Assembly: GCA_913045135.1 (NCBI GenBank)
Contig: CAJWQD010000002.1
Location: forward strand, 1 to 64,000
Direction: 5' to 3'
Length of the DNA stretch: 64,000 nucleotides
Source: an uncultured Flammeovirgaceae bacterium
Lineage (GTDB): Bacteria; Bacteroidota; Bacteroidia; Cytophagales; Cyclobacteriaceae
Shown here piece after piece: positions 17,473-27,050 of the stretch. Numbering within the stretch: the stretch's first letter is position 1; each line of letters starts with the position of its first letter. The translations under genes were made by a program, and so were the position numbers. The notes under the pieces are model-generated. The model did not search any database. It was not told the DNA's origin and worked only from the letters and a program-made list of their open reading frames with translations.

Positions 17473-17886
17473 ATGGAAAAAGTTTCGGTTTTTAGAAAAG
17501 AGCATTTTAACGCGGCTCATAGGCTCCATAATCCAAATATCTCAGATATTGAAAATCTGAAAATCTTCGGAAAATGTAACAATGCTAATTATCACGGTCA
17601 CAATTACGATTTGATTGTAAAATTAACAGGTGAAGTGGATGCTAAAACAGGTTATGTATACGATATGAAATTGTTGGGAGATATCATTAAGGAAAATGTA
17701 CTTGACCGTTTTGATCACAAAAATTTAAACTTAGATGTAAAGGAATTTGAAGGACTCAATCCGACTGCAGAAAATATCGCTATAACTATTTATAAAATAT
17801 TAAAAGCGAAAATTGAAAATCGTTACGAAATAAAAATATTATTGTATGAAACCGAAAGAAACTTTGTCGAATACCCCTCTCACTGA
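17473..17886 (+). CDS. queD: 6-carboxy-tetrahydropterin synthase (6-pyruvoyl-tetrahydropterin synthase family)
   Basis: A 137-residue T-fold enzyme. Zinc ligands are His16 (FNAAHRL), His41 and His43 (NYHGHNY); the catalytic Cys35 is in FGKCNNANYHGH. The C-terminal TERNFVEY holds the pterin-anchoring Glu. In most bacteria this family converts dihydroneopterin triphosphate to 6-carboxytetrahydropterin for queuosine; a pyruvoyl-tetrahydropterin role is the alternative. The next gene, folE, makes its substrate from GTP and overlaps it by 41 bases, so substrate production and use are coupled. Confidence 0.92.
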   Translation: MEKVSVFRKEHFNAAHRLHNPNISDIENLKIFGKCNNANYHGHNYDLIVKLTGEVDAKTGYVYDMKLLGDIIKENVLDRFDHKNLNLDVKEFEGLNPTAENIAITIYKILKAKIENRYEIKILLYETERNFVEYPSH

Positions 17887-18526
17887 GGATGATGGTCATA
17901 ACTTATTTTCTTATGATACACCCTTGAGGGCAGATGCCTTTGAGAAAGATGATGATCTAAAGATAGAGCTAATAGAAAAACACTTTAGAGAAATTATGCA
18001 TGTCTTAGGTATGGATTTGAGTGATGATAGTTTAAAAGGCACTCCGCATAGAGTTGCGAAAATGTACGTTAAAGAGGTGTTTTCAGGATTAAACCCATCT
18101 AAAAAGCCGACTACAAAACTTTTTGACAATAAATATAATTATGATCAAATGTTAGTGGAGAAAGACATCACTTTCTATTCACATTGCGAGCATCATTTTG
18201 TCCCTATCTTTGGGAAGGCACATGTTGCCTATTTTTCAAGTGGTAAAGTTATTGGGTTATCCAAAATCAATAGGATTGTACAGTATTTTTCTAAAAGACC
18301 TCAAGTGCAAGAAAGGCTAACAGTACAAATTGCCGAGGAGCTCAAAAAACTTTTGAATACAGAAGACGTAGCTGTAGTCATGGATGCTAAACACATGTGT
18401 GTTTCGTCAAGAGGAGTTGGAGATACCAATAGTCAAACTGGAACTGCATATTTTTCAGGAAAATTTAATGATCAGGCCGTGCGTTCTGAGTTTTTGAATT
18501 ATGTCAATTCAAATGCTTCAAGTTAA
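17846..18526 (+). CDS. folE: GTP cyclohydrolase I
   Basis: Converts GTP to 7,8-dihydroneopterin triphosphate, entry to folate and queuosine synthesis. The 226-residue protein has the zinc Cys/His site in FYSHCEHHFVPIFGKAHVAY, the LSKINRIVQYFSKRPQVQERLT segment and the second Cys in DAKHMCVSSRGV. The start ATG 17846 lies inside queD and adds a 40-residue acidic N-terminus before the conserved core; no nearer ATG exists before residue 50. It is co-transcribed with queD. Confidence 0.96.
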   Translation: MKPKETLSNTPLTEDDGHNLFSYDTPLRADAFEKDDDLKIELIEKHFREIMHVLGMDLSDDSLKGTPHRVAKMYVKEVFSGLNPSKKPTTKLFDNKYNYDQMLVEKDITFYSHCEHHFVPIFGKAHVAYFSSGKVIGLSKINRIVQYFSKRPQVQERLTVQIAEELKKLLNTEDVAVVMDAKHMCVSSRGVGDTNSQTGTAYFSGKFNDQAVRSEFLNYVNSNASS

Positions 18527-18649
18527 TTTTTAATTCTTTCTAGCAGCATTGATGTTTTTGAGAATTTTTTAAGTGGAAGTATCAAAATATATTTTTTTAC
18601 AAATTGTGTTTGCGTTGCTGTTCGTAATATGTTTTGTTCCACAATATCA

Positions 18650-18657
18650 TATATTTG
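18650..18657 (+). promoter_or_regulatory. candidate -7 element for hppA
   Basis: TATATTTG at 18650-18657 matches the Bacteroidota TAnnTTTG element, 24 bases before ATG 18682. I do not see a well-spaced TTTG -33 element, so support is limited. Confidence 0.35.
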
Positions 18658-18681
18658 CCAAAAATTTAAAATACCTATAAA

Positions 18682-20946
18682 ATGGAATACTCTATCTATC
18701 TTGTACCTGGCTTTGCGATAGTAGGCCTTATCGCGATGGCATTTAAAGCCAAATGGGTAATCAATCAAAACGCTGGTGATGAAAATATGCAAGGTCTGGC
18801 TTCTCATATCAAAGAAGGAGCTTTAGCATTTTTGTCTGCTGAATACCGAGTACTCATCATTTTTGTGGTAATAGCTGGTGCATTTCTTGCTTTAGTTTCA
18901 TCATTTATCGAATCGACTAGCTCTTTCATTGTTGTAGCTTTCGTTATAGGTGCCGTTTTTTCAGGCCTTGCTGGAAATATAGGAATGCGTATTGCAACTG
19001 AAGCAAATGTTCGAACCACCGAAGCCGCCAGAACTAGTCTTCCAAATGCTTTGGCAGTTTCTTTTTCGGGAGGTATGGTAATGGGTTTAGGCGTTGCAGG
19101 TTTGGCGGTTTTTGGATTGAGTGTCATTTTTATTATTCTGTTCCAATTTTTTATGGGTGGTGAATGGAGCATTGATGGTAATGAAAAAATGACTTTAGTA
19201 TTAGAAACGCTAGCTGGATTTTCACTGGGAGCCGAATCAATTGCTCTTTTTGCACGAGTGGGTGGAGGTATTTATACTAAAGCGGCAGATGTAGGTGCAG
19301 ATTTAGTTGGGAAAATAGAGGCAGGTATACCTGAAGACGATCCTAGAAACCCGGCAACCATTGCAGATAATGTTGGTGATAATGTTGGAGATGTTGCTGG
19401 AATGGGTGCTGATTTATTTGGATCTTATGTAGCTACTGTTTTAGCGTCAATGGTATTGGGAAATTATGTGATTCGTGACATGGGAGGTGCAATTAATGAT
19501 AATTTTGGTGGAATGGGAACTATATTGTTGCCTTTAGTTATCGCAGGGGTAGGTATTTTGTTTTCAATATTTGGTAGTTTTTTCATTAACATTAAGAGTA
19601 ATGAAGCCAAAGAACAAGAAATTCAAAATGCATTAAATATAGGTAATTGGAGCTCCATTGTAATGACGGCTATCGCTTCATATTTCATTATTAGTTTAAT
19701 GCTACCGGAATTCATGACAATGAATTTCTTTGGAATAGGTACAGTAGAAGTGTCCAGAATAAATGTTTTTGGAAGTGTAATGATAGGTTTAGTTGTAGGT
19801 GCAGCCATTTCTTACTTCACTGAGTATTATACAGGTTTGGGAAAAAAGCCTGTAACGTCAATTATTGAAAATTCAGCAACTGGAGCTGGAACTAATATTA
19901 TTGCGGGTTTATCGACAGGAATGATGTCTACATTTGCACCAATTTTATTATTTGCTGCAGCCATATGGGGTACTTACACGTTAGCTGGATTTTATGGAGT
20001 GGGAATCGCAGCCTCAGCCATGATGGCAACAACAGCCATGCAATTGGCGATAGACGCTTTTGGGCCTATTGCAGATAATGCAGGGGGCATTGCAGAGATG
20101 AGTCAACTTCCCAAAGAGGTGAGAGAGCGTACAGATGTTTTAGATTCGGTTGGAAATACGACAGCTGCTATTGGAAAGGGCTTTGCAATTGCCTCGGCAG
20201 CACTCACAGCGCTTGCACTATTTGCGGCTTATGTAACCTTCACGGGTATTGACGGCATCAATATTTTTAAAGCAGACGTACTTGCGGCACTCTTTGTAGG
20301 TGCAATGATACCCGTAGTATTTTCAGCAATGGCTATGAGATCAGTAGGTCGCGCTGCTATGGAGATGGTGATGGAAGTAAGACGTCAATTCAAAGAAATT
20401 CCTGGAATTATGGAAGGTACCGGAATTCCAGAGTATGGTAGATGTGTTGATATTTCTACTAAAGCGGCTATTAAAGAAATGATGCTTCCTGGTGCTTTAA
20501 CTATTGTCAGTCCTATTATTATAGGATTTTTTATGGGACCTGAGGCATTAGGGTCTTATATGGCTGGTGTAACGGTATCAGGTGTATTATGGGCTATTTT
20601 TCAGAATAATGCAGGGGGAGCATGGGACAACGCAAAAAAATCATTTGAGGCAGGTGTAATGATCAATGGTGAGATGTCTTATAAAGGATCTGAAGCACAT
20701 AAAGCGGCCGTTACGGGAGACACCGTTGGCGATCCATTCAAAGATACATCGGGACCTTCAATGAATATTTTAATAAAACTAACCTGTTTGATCGGTTTGG
20801 TTATTGCGCCAATTTTGGGTGAAATGTATGGTAACGTTCATCAGACATTTAATCATGAGGATGTAGACGTAATGGTTATAATAAATACTGAAGAGGAAAA
20901 AAGAAGTTCTGTTGCAGCTAAAGATGTTGAACTAAAGGTACAATAA
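18682..20946 (+). CDS. hppA: membrane-bound ion-translocating pyrophosphatase
   Basis: A 754-residue polytopic protein that couples pyrophosphate hydrolysis to H+ or Na+ export across the inner membrane. It carries the signature acidic site [20 protein letters not shown] and [18 protein letters not shown], a second [16 protein letters not shown] and the C-terminal [20 protein letters not shown]. The segment [10 protein letters not shown] has Ala at the position that is Lys in K+-independent enzymes, so this is probably the K+-dependent class. About 16 membrane helices are predicted. The length is usual. The pumped ion cannot be told safely from sequence by eye. Confidence 0.95.
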   Translation: MEYSIYLVPGFAIVGLIAMAFKAKWVINQNAGDENMQGLASHIKEGALAFLSAEYRVLIIFVVIAGAFLALVSSFIESTSSFIVVAFVIGAVFSGLAGNIGMRIATEANVRTTEAARTSLPNALAVSFSGGMVMGLGVAGLAVFGLSVIFIILFQFFMGGEWSIDGNEKMTLVLETLAGFSLGAESIALFARVGGGIYTKAADVGADLVGKIEAGIPEDDPRNPATIADNVGDNVGDVAGMGADLFGSYVATVLASMVLGNYVIRDMGGAINDNFGGMGTILLPLVIAGVGILFSIFGSFFINIKSNEAKEQEIQNALNIGNWSSIVMTAIASYFIISLMLPEFMTMNFFGIGTVEVSRINVFGSVMIGLVVGAAISYFTEYYTGLGKKPVTSIIENSATGAGTNIIAGLSTGMMSTFAPILLFAAAIWGTYTLAGFYGVGIAASAMMATTAMQLAIDAFGPIADNAGGIAEMSQLPKEVRERTDVLDSVGNTTAAIGKGFAIASAALTALALFAAYVTFTGIDGINIFKADVLAALFVGAMIPVVFSAMAMRSVGRAAMEMVMEVRRQFKEIPGIMEGTGIPEYGRCVDISTKAAIKEMMLPGALTIVSPIIIGFFMGPEALGSYMAGVTVSGVLWAIFQNNAGGAWDNAKKSFEAGVMINGEMSYKGSEAHKAAVTGDTVGDPFKDTSGPSMNILIKLTCLIGLVIAPILGEMYGNVHQTFNHEDVDVMVIINTEEEKRSSVAAKDVELKVQ

Positions 20947-21360
20947 TAATTTATAATACTTATGTTGAAATAGAGCACTATTTCATTATTAGGCGCATAA
21001 AATGTTGATTTATAGAAATCTTGAGTAACTGAATATTTAATTAAAGTTTTAATTAGTTTACTTCTTTTGAAAGAGTTATGCATTTATAAATAATTTCATA
21101 ATCTTTGTAGAGCAAAAGCCTTAGAACATTTTTATTGGAAGAAATCAAAATAAAGACTGTATGCATACGCAGTTTCATCCCATAGTTTTTATTTTTATCA
21201 CTTTGAATGTGTCAATCAAACCTCGATGCGATAACTCTTGCCAAAAATCAAATCATGATCTTTTTAATTAGAAAATCTATATTAATATGATTTATATAGT
21301 TTTAAAGGGTTACCCATTCTACATCTTTTGTATCTATTGCAGATCAAGATTACACATGTC
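20947..21360. other. intergenic region before the sigma factor gene
   Basis: About 410 bases without a credible gene. It is AT-rich, with a candidate regulatory palindrome near its right end (see 21307-21315). A TAATCTTTG at 21099-21107 resembles a -7 element but lacks a spaced partner. No hairpin terminator after hppA is visible. Confidence 0.4.
21307..21339 (+). promoter_or_regulatory. candidate ECF-type promoter or operator upstream of the sigma gene
   Basis: The short palindrome GGGTTACCC (21307-21315) is followed 15 bases on by TATCTATTG (21331-21339), and the sigma gene ATG is at 21361. The layout, a GC-rich upstream box plus a spaced downstream box ahead of an ECF sigma gene, would fit autoregulation. 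This is inference only. Confidence 0.3.
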
Positions 21361-21900
21361 ATGACAGAGCAACAAATACTTGATCATATTTCTCGAGGAG
21401 ATGAATCCGCTCTAGATTATTTGTACAAAAAATATTATCCCATGATGACCAAAATGGTTCTTAAAAATAATGGTACGGTCGAGGAAGCAAATGATGTCTA
21501 TCAAGATGCTTTAATCGTTTTTTGGCAAAAAGCCATTAGTGGAAATCTTAAAATTACGGCTAAAATAAGTACCTATTTATATAGTATTTGTAAAAATTGT
21601 TGGCTGAAAGAATTAAATCGTAAAAAGCGATTGAGCTATACAGAACATGAGGTATCAATGGCTGAACCAAATCATGAGGATATAATGTCAAAAGTGGTTC
21701 AGGATGCGATGGAGGTATTGGGTGACCCTTGTAAAAGTGTTCTGATCTATTATTACTTCAATCAGATGTCGATGTCAGAGATAGCAGATCGTATGAATTA
21801 TTCTAATGCCAATACTGTCAAAGCAAAAAAATATAAATGTAAAAAGCGCTTGGATGTGCTTATTAAGAAAAATTACAGTCAAGAGGATTTTTTTAGTTAA
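21361..21900 (+). CDS. ECF-family RNA polymerase sigma factor
   Basis: A 179-residue sigma-70-family protein from ATG 21361 (a TTG 33 bases upstream is less likely). Region 2 covers about residues 10-85, with YLYKKYYPMMTKMV and DVYQDALIVFWQKA, then ISTYLYSICKNCWL. Region 4 has VLIYYYFNQMSMSEIADRMNYSNANTVKAKKYKCKKRL split over the helix-turn-helix. It would direct transcription of a small regulon. The next gene starts at the base after its stop (TAA-ATG) and encodes a membrane protein that could be its anti-sigma factor. Confidence 0.88.
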   Translation: MTEQQILDHISRGDESALDYLYKKYYPMMTKMVLKNNGTVEEANDVYQDALIVFWQKAISGNLKITAKISTYLYSICKNCWLKELNRKKRLSYTEHEVSMAEPNHEDIMSKVVQDAMEVLGDPCKSVLIYYYFNQMSMSEIADRMNYSNANTVKAKKYKCKKRLDVLIKKNYSQEDFFS

Positions 21901-22830
21901 ATGAAAATCAGGGATCAAGAAGAGGCAATAGCAAAATATTTAACTCAGCAAATGACTAAGGCTGAAAAGAGTGATTTTGAGGAAAAGATCCAGGAGAGTC
22001 CTCGTTTAGCTCAAAAACTCAAGTTTGAAAAACAGATTGTTGAGGGAATAAAAAGTTACCAAAAAGGGATTTTAAAATCTCGCTTAAATCAATTACGCTT
22101 AGGATCAAGTATTGTAGAAAAGATTTCTACCACCACAAAAGTCATATTATCTACCATGACTGTATTAATTTTTGGCGGCTATTGTTATTATTTATTAAAT
22201 TCAAATGAAAAGTTGTTCATTGAAAATCAAGAAACGAATGGAATTACTGATGTAATTAAAGAGACTCAAAATTCAAATATTTCTCAGAGGATAGATACAG
22301 TAAAAGAGGGTTCTATTGATAAAAAAGAATATGAAAGAGCTACATCAATGACAAAAGGGATAGAAAATACGACTGAGAATAACCTGGATAAAATTTCTAA
22401 AAAACAGATAAATAAAAAATTAGAATTAGATAAAGAAATTCTCGAAACTGAGATAGAGGTGGAGCTTCCAGAAATTGACGGATCTGAAATTTTCTTTAAT
22501 GAATCATTAGAGCCTACCCAAAAATTTTCTGACGATTTGTTGTCGAACCAAGTTAGAATCGATCGCAATTCTGACTTGATTGTAGAAATCGAAAGGAAAA
22601 AGTCTAAAAAATTAAAATATATATACTCGGGTGAAAAATTAATTTTAATTGGAGATTTTTCTTCCTCACCTTATCAAATTATTGAAGACAACACAAAGGC
22701 TAAAAAGAGACTCTATTTGTACTTTGAGCAAAAGTATTATATTCTAACGTTAACTTCTGAGAAGAAAGTCTTGATGCCTGTGAAAGATATAAGATTATTA
22801 GATTATTTGGTTGATTTAAGAAACAAATAA
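21901..22830 (+). CDS. single-pass membrane protein, probable anti-sigma partner
   Basis: A 309-residue protein without a recognised named domain. Residues 1-55 (QEEAIAKYLTQQMTKAEKSD, then FEEKIQESPRLAQKLKFEK) look like the cytosolic N-terminus of Bacteroidota anti-sigma or membrane regulators. One transmembrane helix lies near residues 77-98 (VILSTMTVLIFGGYCYYLL). A long acidic and charged linker (100-215) and a C-terminal beta-like domain (about 220-309) would be periplasmic. It lacks an HxxxCxxC zinc motif. Tight coupling to the sigma gene is the main support for the role. Confidence 0.6.
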   Translation: MKIRDQEEAIAKYLTQQMTKAEKSDFEEKIQESPRLAQKLKFEKQIVEGIKSYQKGILKSRLNQLRLGSSIVEKISTTTKVILSTMTVLIFGGYCYYLLNSNEKLFIENQETNGITDVIKETQNSNISQRIDTVKEGSIDKKEYERATSMTKGIENTTENNLDKISKKQINKKLELDKEILETEIEVELPEIDGSEIFFNESLEPTQKFSDDLLSNQVRIDRNSDLIVEIERKKSKKLKYIYSGEKLILIGDFSSSPYQIIEDNTKAKKRLYLYFEQKYYILTLTSEKKVLMPVKDIRLLDYLVDLRNK

Positions 22831-22875
22831 TAAGTTCAGACTATTTTTTCGTTATTTTGTATCTTGCGCATCACA

Positions 22876-23766
22876 ATGAAAGAACCTAAAAGGCAGAAAA
22901 GAAAATTAGGAAGTTTCCCTTTTCTCAGTGTAATATTCAGTATTACCTTGTCACTTGTGGTCATGGGAATTTTTGGTGTTTCATTTATCTACCTTAAAAC
23001 CCTTACTTCTATCGTTCGATCAAACGTCGAAATTCAGGTCTATCTAGATAAATCTATTAGTGATCATGATGTGAAAAGATTGGAGAAAATTATGACCACC
23101 AGATCTTATATTCGATCAGAAGATTCGATAGAAGTTATAAAATTTATTAGTAAAGAAATGGCCGCTGCAATATTTTTAGAAGATACTGGAGAAGACTTCA
23201 CTAAATTTCTTGGAGATAATCCACTGAGAGATGCTTTTTCGATAAAAATCGCAAATCAATATCAATCAGTTGATAGTTTAAAGTCAATAGAGAAAGATTT
23301 AAGAAGGTTATCAGGAGTTTATGAAGTGGTTTTTCAGGAATATTTAGTAACCAGCATCAATAAAAATTTACGGAAAATTGGAATATTTTTTTTGGGAATG
23401 ACCTTAATACTACTAGTTGCGGTTGTTGTTTTGATTAACAATACTATAAGAATAGCCCTCTTCTCTCAGAGGTTTTTAATCAGGAGTATGCAATTAGTGG
23501 GTGCGACTAAACGATTTATAAGGTGGCCGTTCTTGAAAAGATCTTTAATATATGGCCTGATATCTGGTGTTTTGGCATCAGGAATCATTTTTGGTCTTAT
23601 TCAATTTGTACAGCATCAAATTGAGGATTTAAATAAACTTTACGCAGAAGAACCCTTTTTTATATTATTTGCGCTTTTGATATTTTTGGGTGTTTTAATA
23701 TCCTATTTTAGTACTCTATCCTCTATTAGACGCTATTTGAAAATTTCACTAGATGAACTTTATTAA
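22876..23766 (+). CDS. ftsX: cell division ABC transporter permease FtsX
   Basis: A 296-residue protein from ATG 22876 (a TTG four codons earlier is rejected). It has a basic cytosolic N-terminus, TM1 near residues 17-40 (VIFSITLSLVVMGIFGVSFI), an extracytoplasmic domain of about 120 residues with the YLVTSINKNLRKIG segment, then three C-terminal TM helices separated by SMQLVGATKRFIRWPFLKRSLIYG, typical of FtsX. With FtsE it controls peptidoglycan hydrolases at the septum. No ftsE is in the window. It starts the series ftsX-DUF3098-uppP-truB-ribF-gldC. Confidence 0.92.
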   Translation: MKEPKRQKRKLGSFPFLSVIFSITLSLVVMGIFGVSFIYLKTLTSIVRSNVEIQVYLDKSISDHDVKRLEKIMTTRSYIRSEDSIEVIKFISKEMAAAIFLEDTGEDFTKFLGDNPLRDAFSIKIANQYQSVDSLKSIEKDLRRLSGVYEVVFQEYLVTSINKNLRKIGIFFLGMTLILLVAVVVLINNTIRIALFSQRFLIRSMQLVGATKRFIRWPFLKRSLIYGLISGVLASGIIFGLIQFVQHQIEDLNKLYAEEPFFILFALLIFLGVLISYFSTLSSIRRYLKISLDELY

Positions 23767-23776
23767 ACAGAAAGAA

Positions 23777-23995
23777 ATGTCAATTCAAACTAAATTTGCT
23801 TTTAAAAAAATAAATTATCTTATTATGATTTTAGGGATTGCTGTGATCCTTTTTGGCTTTGTAATCATGTCCTTAGACCAAGAGACTTATGGATTTGGAT
23901 TCTTAGGCTTAACTTTAGGTCCAATAATAGTTTTTTTAGGATTTATGATTCAATTCGTTGCCATTTTGTATAAATCAAAAAAAGCAACAAATTAA
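23777..23995 (+). CDS. DUF3098 family membrane protein
   Basis: A 72-residue protein from ATG 23777, preceded by CAGAAAGAA. An in-frame ATG at 23753 would overlap ftsX and is less likely. The sequence FAFKKINYLIMILGIAVILFGFVIMS and the second hydrophobic stretch GLTLGPIIVFLGFMIQFVAIL give two TM helices, the pattern of DUF3098. The family is found between ftsX and uppP in many Bacteroidota. Function unknown; an envelope or division role is inferred from the location. Confidence 0.88.
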   Translation: MSIQTKFAFKKINYLIMILGIAVILFGFVIMSLDQETYGFGFLGLTLGPIIVFLGFMIQFVAILYKSKKATN

Positions 23996-24003
23996 AGCTA
24001 TAA

Positions 24004-24801
24004 ATGACTTGGATTGATGCGCTTATTTTGGGGATTATTCAAGGTCTCACAGAATTTCTACCCATCAGTAGCAGTGGGCATTTAGAAATAGGTGTGGTTT
24101 TATTAGGAATCAATTCAACAAATAATCTTTTGTTCACCCTAGTGGTCCACTTGGCAACTTGCCTGAGTACCATTTTTGTTTTTCACAAAGAAATCTTTTC
24201 GTTAATTGAGGGATTATTGAAATTTAAATGGAATGATTCGACACAATTTATCTTGAAGATAATCATTTCAATGATTCCTGTGGGTGTTATAGGACTTCTT
24301 TTTGAAACTAAAATTGAGACTTTATTCGAAGGTAACTTATTTCTAGTTGGGGGTATGTTAATTCTAACTTCTATATTGCTATTTTTACCACGCTATATCA
24401 CTCAGGCTTCGGGTGAAGTTACATTTGGAAAATCTTTGGTTATTGGTTTGGCACAAGCGATAGCCATTTTACCGGGAATATCACGATCTGGTTCCACTAT
24501 TGTGATGGCACTAATATTAGGGGTAAGTAGGGAAAAAGCAGCAAAATTTTCTTTTTTAATGGTACTTTTGCCAATTATTGGAGCGAGTCTACTTAAAATT
24601 AAAAGACATATTGATTTTCCGGACTCAGAACGCGAAATAAATACTTTGGTCTTATTTCTAGGATTTATAGCTGCTTTTATTTCTGGATACTTGGCTTGCC
24701 GATGGATGGTGAAAATTGTTAAAAAAGGAAAGCTGACATATTTTGCTATTTATTGCCTCTTTTTAGGCTTGACCGCTATTTCTTTTAGTTGTTTTCTATG
24801 A
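24004..24801 (+). CDS. uppP: undecaprenyl-diphosphatase
   Basis: A 265-residue inner-membrane enzyme (UppP/BacA) that dephosphorylates undecaprenyl pyrophosphate to recycle the lipid carrier for peptidoglycan and LPS sugars; it gives bacitracin resistance when abundant. Signature motifs are GIIQGLTEFLPISSSGHL near residue 10 and AQAIAILPGISRSGSTIVMAL near 150. About eight TM helices. It starts 8 bases after the DUF3098 gene, and its stop overlaps truB (ATGA). Confidence 0.96.
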   Translation: MTWIDALILGIIQGLTEFLPISSSGHLEIGVVLLGINSTNNLLFTLVVHLATCLSTIFVFHKEIFSLIEGLLKFKWNDSTQFILKIIISMIPVGVIGLLFETKIETLFEGNLFLVGGMLILTSILLFLPRYITQASGEVTFGKSLVIGLAQAIAILPGISRSGSTIVMALILGVSREKAAKFSFLMVLLPIIGASLLKIKRHIDFPDSEREINTLVLFLGFIAAFISGYLACRWMVKIVKKGKLTYFAIYCLFLGLTAISFSCFL

Positions 24802-25478
24802 GCATGACAGGGGAAGGAAGTTTATTACTGATAAATAAACCTAAAAATTGGACTTCATTTGATGTGGTCAATAAGTTAAAACACTTACTCAAAATAAAGA
24901 AAATAGGTCATGCGGGTACCTTGGACCCTTTGGCAAAGGGCTTGTTGCTCATTGGGATTGGTAAGTACACCAAAAAACTCGAAAGTCTTCAAGGATTAGA
25001 TAAGACCTATGAAGGTATCATCGAAATAGGCAAAACGACGCCCTCATTCGATTTAGAAACACCTTTTGACTCTGCCTCGGACTACAGGAATATAAAACCT
25101 CAAGAAATAGTGTTAGCAGTTGAGACTTTAACTGGAGAATTAGACCAAATTCCACCCGTTTTCTCTGCCATTAAAGTTAATGGGCAGCGGGCTTATAAAA
25201 GTGCTCGAAAAAACGAGAAGATTTTGCTTAAATCAAGAAAGATTAAAATATACAAATTTGAGATTATCCAGTTAATTTTACCTGAAATTCATTTTAGAGT
25301 CGTGTGTTCAAAGGGTACTTATATAAGAAGTCTCGCGAAAGATTTAGGTGAGAAATTGGGGGTAGGAGGATATTTAAAGGAATTAATAAGAACACAAGTT
25401 GGGGAATATAAATTGGAAAACGCCCTTCTGCTTGGCCAATTAATTGATCAAATTAACTATTATAATGAAAGTAATTGA
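24798..25478 (+). CDS. truB: tRNA pseudouridine(55) synthase
   Basis: Makes pseudouridine 55 in the T-loop of tRNAs. The 226-residue protein begins at ATG 24798, overlapping the uppP stop by 4 bases; a TTG three codons earlier is not needed. Motifs: INKPKNWTSFDVVNKL, the catalytic Asp in KIGHAGTLDPLAKGLL (near residue 40), PPVFSAIKVNGQRAYKSAR and the late VVCSKGTYIRSLAKDLG. It is the short TruB type without a C-terminal PUA domain, usual for Bacteroidota. Its end overlaps ribF by 14 bases. Confidence 0.96.
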   Translation: MSMTGEGSLLLINKPKNWTSFDVVNKLKHLLKIKKIGHAGTLDPLAKGLLLIGIGKYTKKLESLQGLDKTYEGIIEIGKTTPSFDLETPFDSASDYRNIKPQEIVLAVETLTGELDQIPPVFSAIKVNGQRAYKSARKNEKILLKSRKIKIYKFEIIQLILPEIHFRVVCSKGTYIRSLAKDLGEKLGVGGYLKELIRTQVGEYKLENALLLGQLIDQINYYNESN

Positions 25479-26409
25479 TCATTTTCAAGAATTAGATGAT
25501 TGTACTTTACCAATTGTAACAAGCGGAACTTTTGATGGGGTCCATTCAGGACATTTCAAAATCTTAAATGGTTTAGTTAAGCAAGCCCAAGACCGTGGAG
25601 GTGAAAGTGTGGTTATTACTTATTGGCCGCATCCTAGATTCGTATTGGGGATGGGGTCGAGTTCATTGAAATTACTTAGTACGTTTGATGAAAAAGTAAA
25701 ACTAATGAGCGATATAGGGATTGATTATTTGCTCAAAGTACGTTTTTCAAAAGAGTTTTCCGAATTATCACCGGAAAATTTTGTTCAAAAAATATTGATA
25801 AAAGGAATTAAAGCTAAAAAATTTATTATTGGTTATGATCACCGCTTTGGTAAAAATCAAACAGGAGACATTGATTTTTTAAAAAAAAATAAAAAACGTT
25901 TTGGCTTAGAGATCGAAGAAATTTCAAGATTGGATATCGATCAAGTAGGGATCAGTTCTACCAATATTCGTCAGGCTTTAGCGGCAGGAGAAGTAGATAC
26001 TGCTCAAGGATATCTCGGTCGTTATTATAGTATATCAGGTATAGTAATCCGAGGAGATCAGATCGGTAGAAAATTGGGATTTCCTACTGCAAACCTCTTT
26101 ATATCTGAATCTTATAAATTAATTCCTTCAGATGGTGTGTATGCCATATTAGTATATTTGGGAGTTGAGCGCTTCAATGGCATGCTCAATATAGGGTGGC
26201 GTCCTACGGTAAAAGGTAAAAAAAAGACTATTGAAGCACATTTGTTTGATTTCAATAAAGATATTTATGGAATTCACTTGAGGGTTGAATTGGTTTCGAT
26301 CATTCGTAAAGAAATTGAATTTAATCATTTAGATGATTTGAAAGCTCAATTGAGGAAAGATAGCTTGGCAACGAAAAAATTATTAGGTAAGATTAATTAC
26401 AGCACATGA
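25465..26409 (+). CDS. ribF: bifunctional riboflavin kinase / FAD synthetase
   Basis: A 314-residue enzyme converting riboflavin to FMN and then FAD. Residues 1-160 are the nucleotidyltransferase (FAD synthetase) domain with the HxGH-type motif TFDGVHSGHFKIL and GYDHRFGKN, then ISSTNIRQALAAGEVDTA. Residues 180-310 are the riboflavin kinase domain (GRKLGFPTANLF, GVYAILVYLG, GWRPTV, EAHLFDF). The start ATG 25465 gives the usual short N-terminus and overlaps truB by 14 bases; a TTG seven codons earlier is unlikely. Confidence 0.96.
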   Translation: MKVIDHFQELDDCTLPIVTSGTFDGVHSGHFKILNGLVKQAQDRGGESVVITYWPHPRFVLGMGSSSLKLLSTFDEKVKLMSDIGIDYLLKVRFSKEFSELSPENFVQKILIKGIKAKKFIIGYDHRFGKNQTGDIDFLKKNKKRFGLEIEEISRLDIDQVGISSTNIRQALAAGEVDTAQGYLGRYYSISGIVIRGDQIGRKLGFPTANLFISESYKLIPSDGVYAILVYLGVERFNGMLNIGWRPTVKGKKKTIEAHLFDFNKDIYGIHLRVELVSIIRKEIEFNHLDDLKAQLRKDSLATKKLLGKINYST

Positions 26410-26738
26410 AGGAGTCAGAAATAAAGTTTAAGGTATCCCTTGACCATGAGAATATTCCAGAAAAAATAGAATGGGATGCAGATGAAAAGGAAAAAATAGG
26501 TTATTCAGAAACCAAGTCTATAAGTGTTTCATTGTGGGATAGTGAGGAAAAAAACACTTTAAGAATTGATCTATGGACAAAGGATATGCCTTTAGATGAA
26601 ATGAAGCGATTTTATATTGATTGTTTGGGTGGCATTGGTCAGACTATATTGAATGCGACTGGGGATCAATATATGTCAAATGAAATTAATGGACTTTGTG
26701 ATAAGTTGGTTGCACATGTAAAAAAGGAAATAAAATAA
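26406..26738 (+). CDS. gldC: gliding motility protein GldC
   Basis: A 110-residue cytosolic protein matching GldC: SEIKFKVSLDHENIPEKIEW at residues 4-23, ADEKEKIGYSETKSISVSLW and WTKDMPLDEMKRFYIDCLGG. In Flavobacterium, gldC lies with gldB and its loss reduces but does not always abolish gliding. Here it overlaps the ribF stop by 4 bases, and no gldB is adjacent. Its presence with porX indicates a gliding/type IX secretion organism. No membrane segment is present. Confidence 0.92.
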   Translation: MKESEIKFKVSLDHENIPEKIEWDADEKEKIGYSETKSISVSLWDSEEKNTLRIDLWTKDMPLDEMKRFYIDCLGGIGQTILNATGDQYMSNEINGLCDKLVAHVKKEIK

Positions 26739-27050
26739 AAAGTTAGGTTTTAGAGAAATTGTGTGAGATTTTTTTAAATAAAATAATTTGATGTGCATTG
26801 TTATGCAACAAATGATGTTGGGCTTTTTGACCTAGATTCATATTATGTTTAGCTTTTTCTTATGGTAAATGAAATTCCAAAAAAAGTATTAAGTGGTTAA
26901 TTCGATTATTTTAAATTACTTACTAATAAAATAAAAAATTTAATTTTGCTTCTCTAAAATCTAAAAAACTTATTGTGTTTAGTTGAATCATTATTCCATT
27001 TTAATAAAAAAAATAACTATTATTATCAAAATAATTACAATAGGGGATTT
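26739..27050 (+). other. intergenic leader of the TonB receptor gene
   Basis: About 310 bases with no gene. TAATTTTG at 26941-26948 fits the TAnnTTTG promoter element, about 100 bases before ATG 27051, but I see no -33 partner. No clear terminator follows gldC. The leader is strongly A-rich just before the start (TAGGGGATTTATG is the only purine-rich box). Confidence 0.35.

Noticed and set aside
18523..18807. 94-codon minus-strand frame over the hppA start
   Set aside because: Antisense to a clear hppA N-terminus and promoter region; shadow frame.
21099..21107. TAATCTTTG resembling a -7 promoter element before the sigma gene
   Set aside because: No TTTG at the needed distance and 250 bases from the gene; not called as a promoter.
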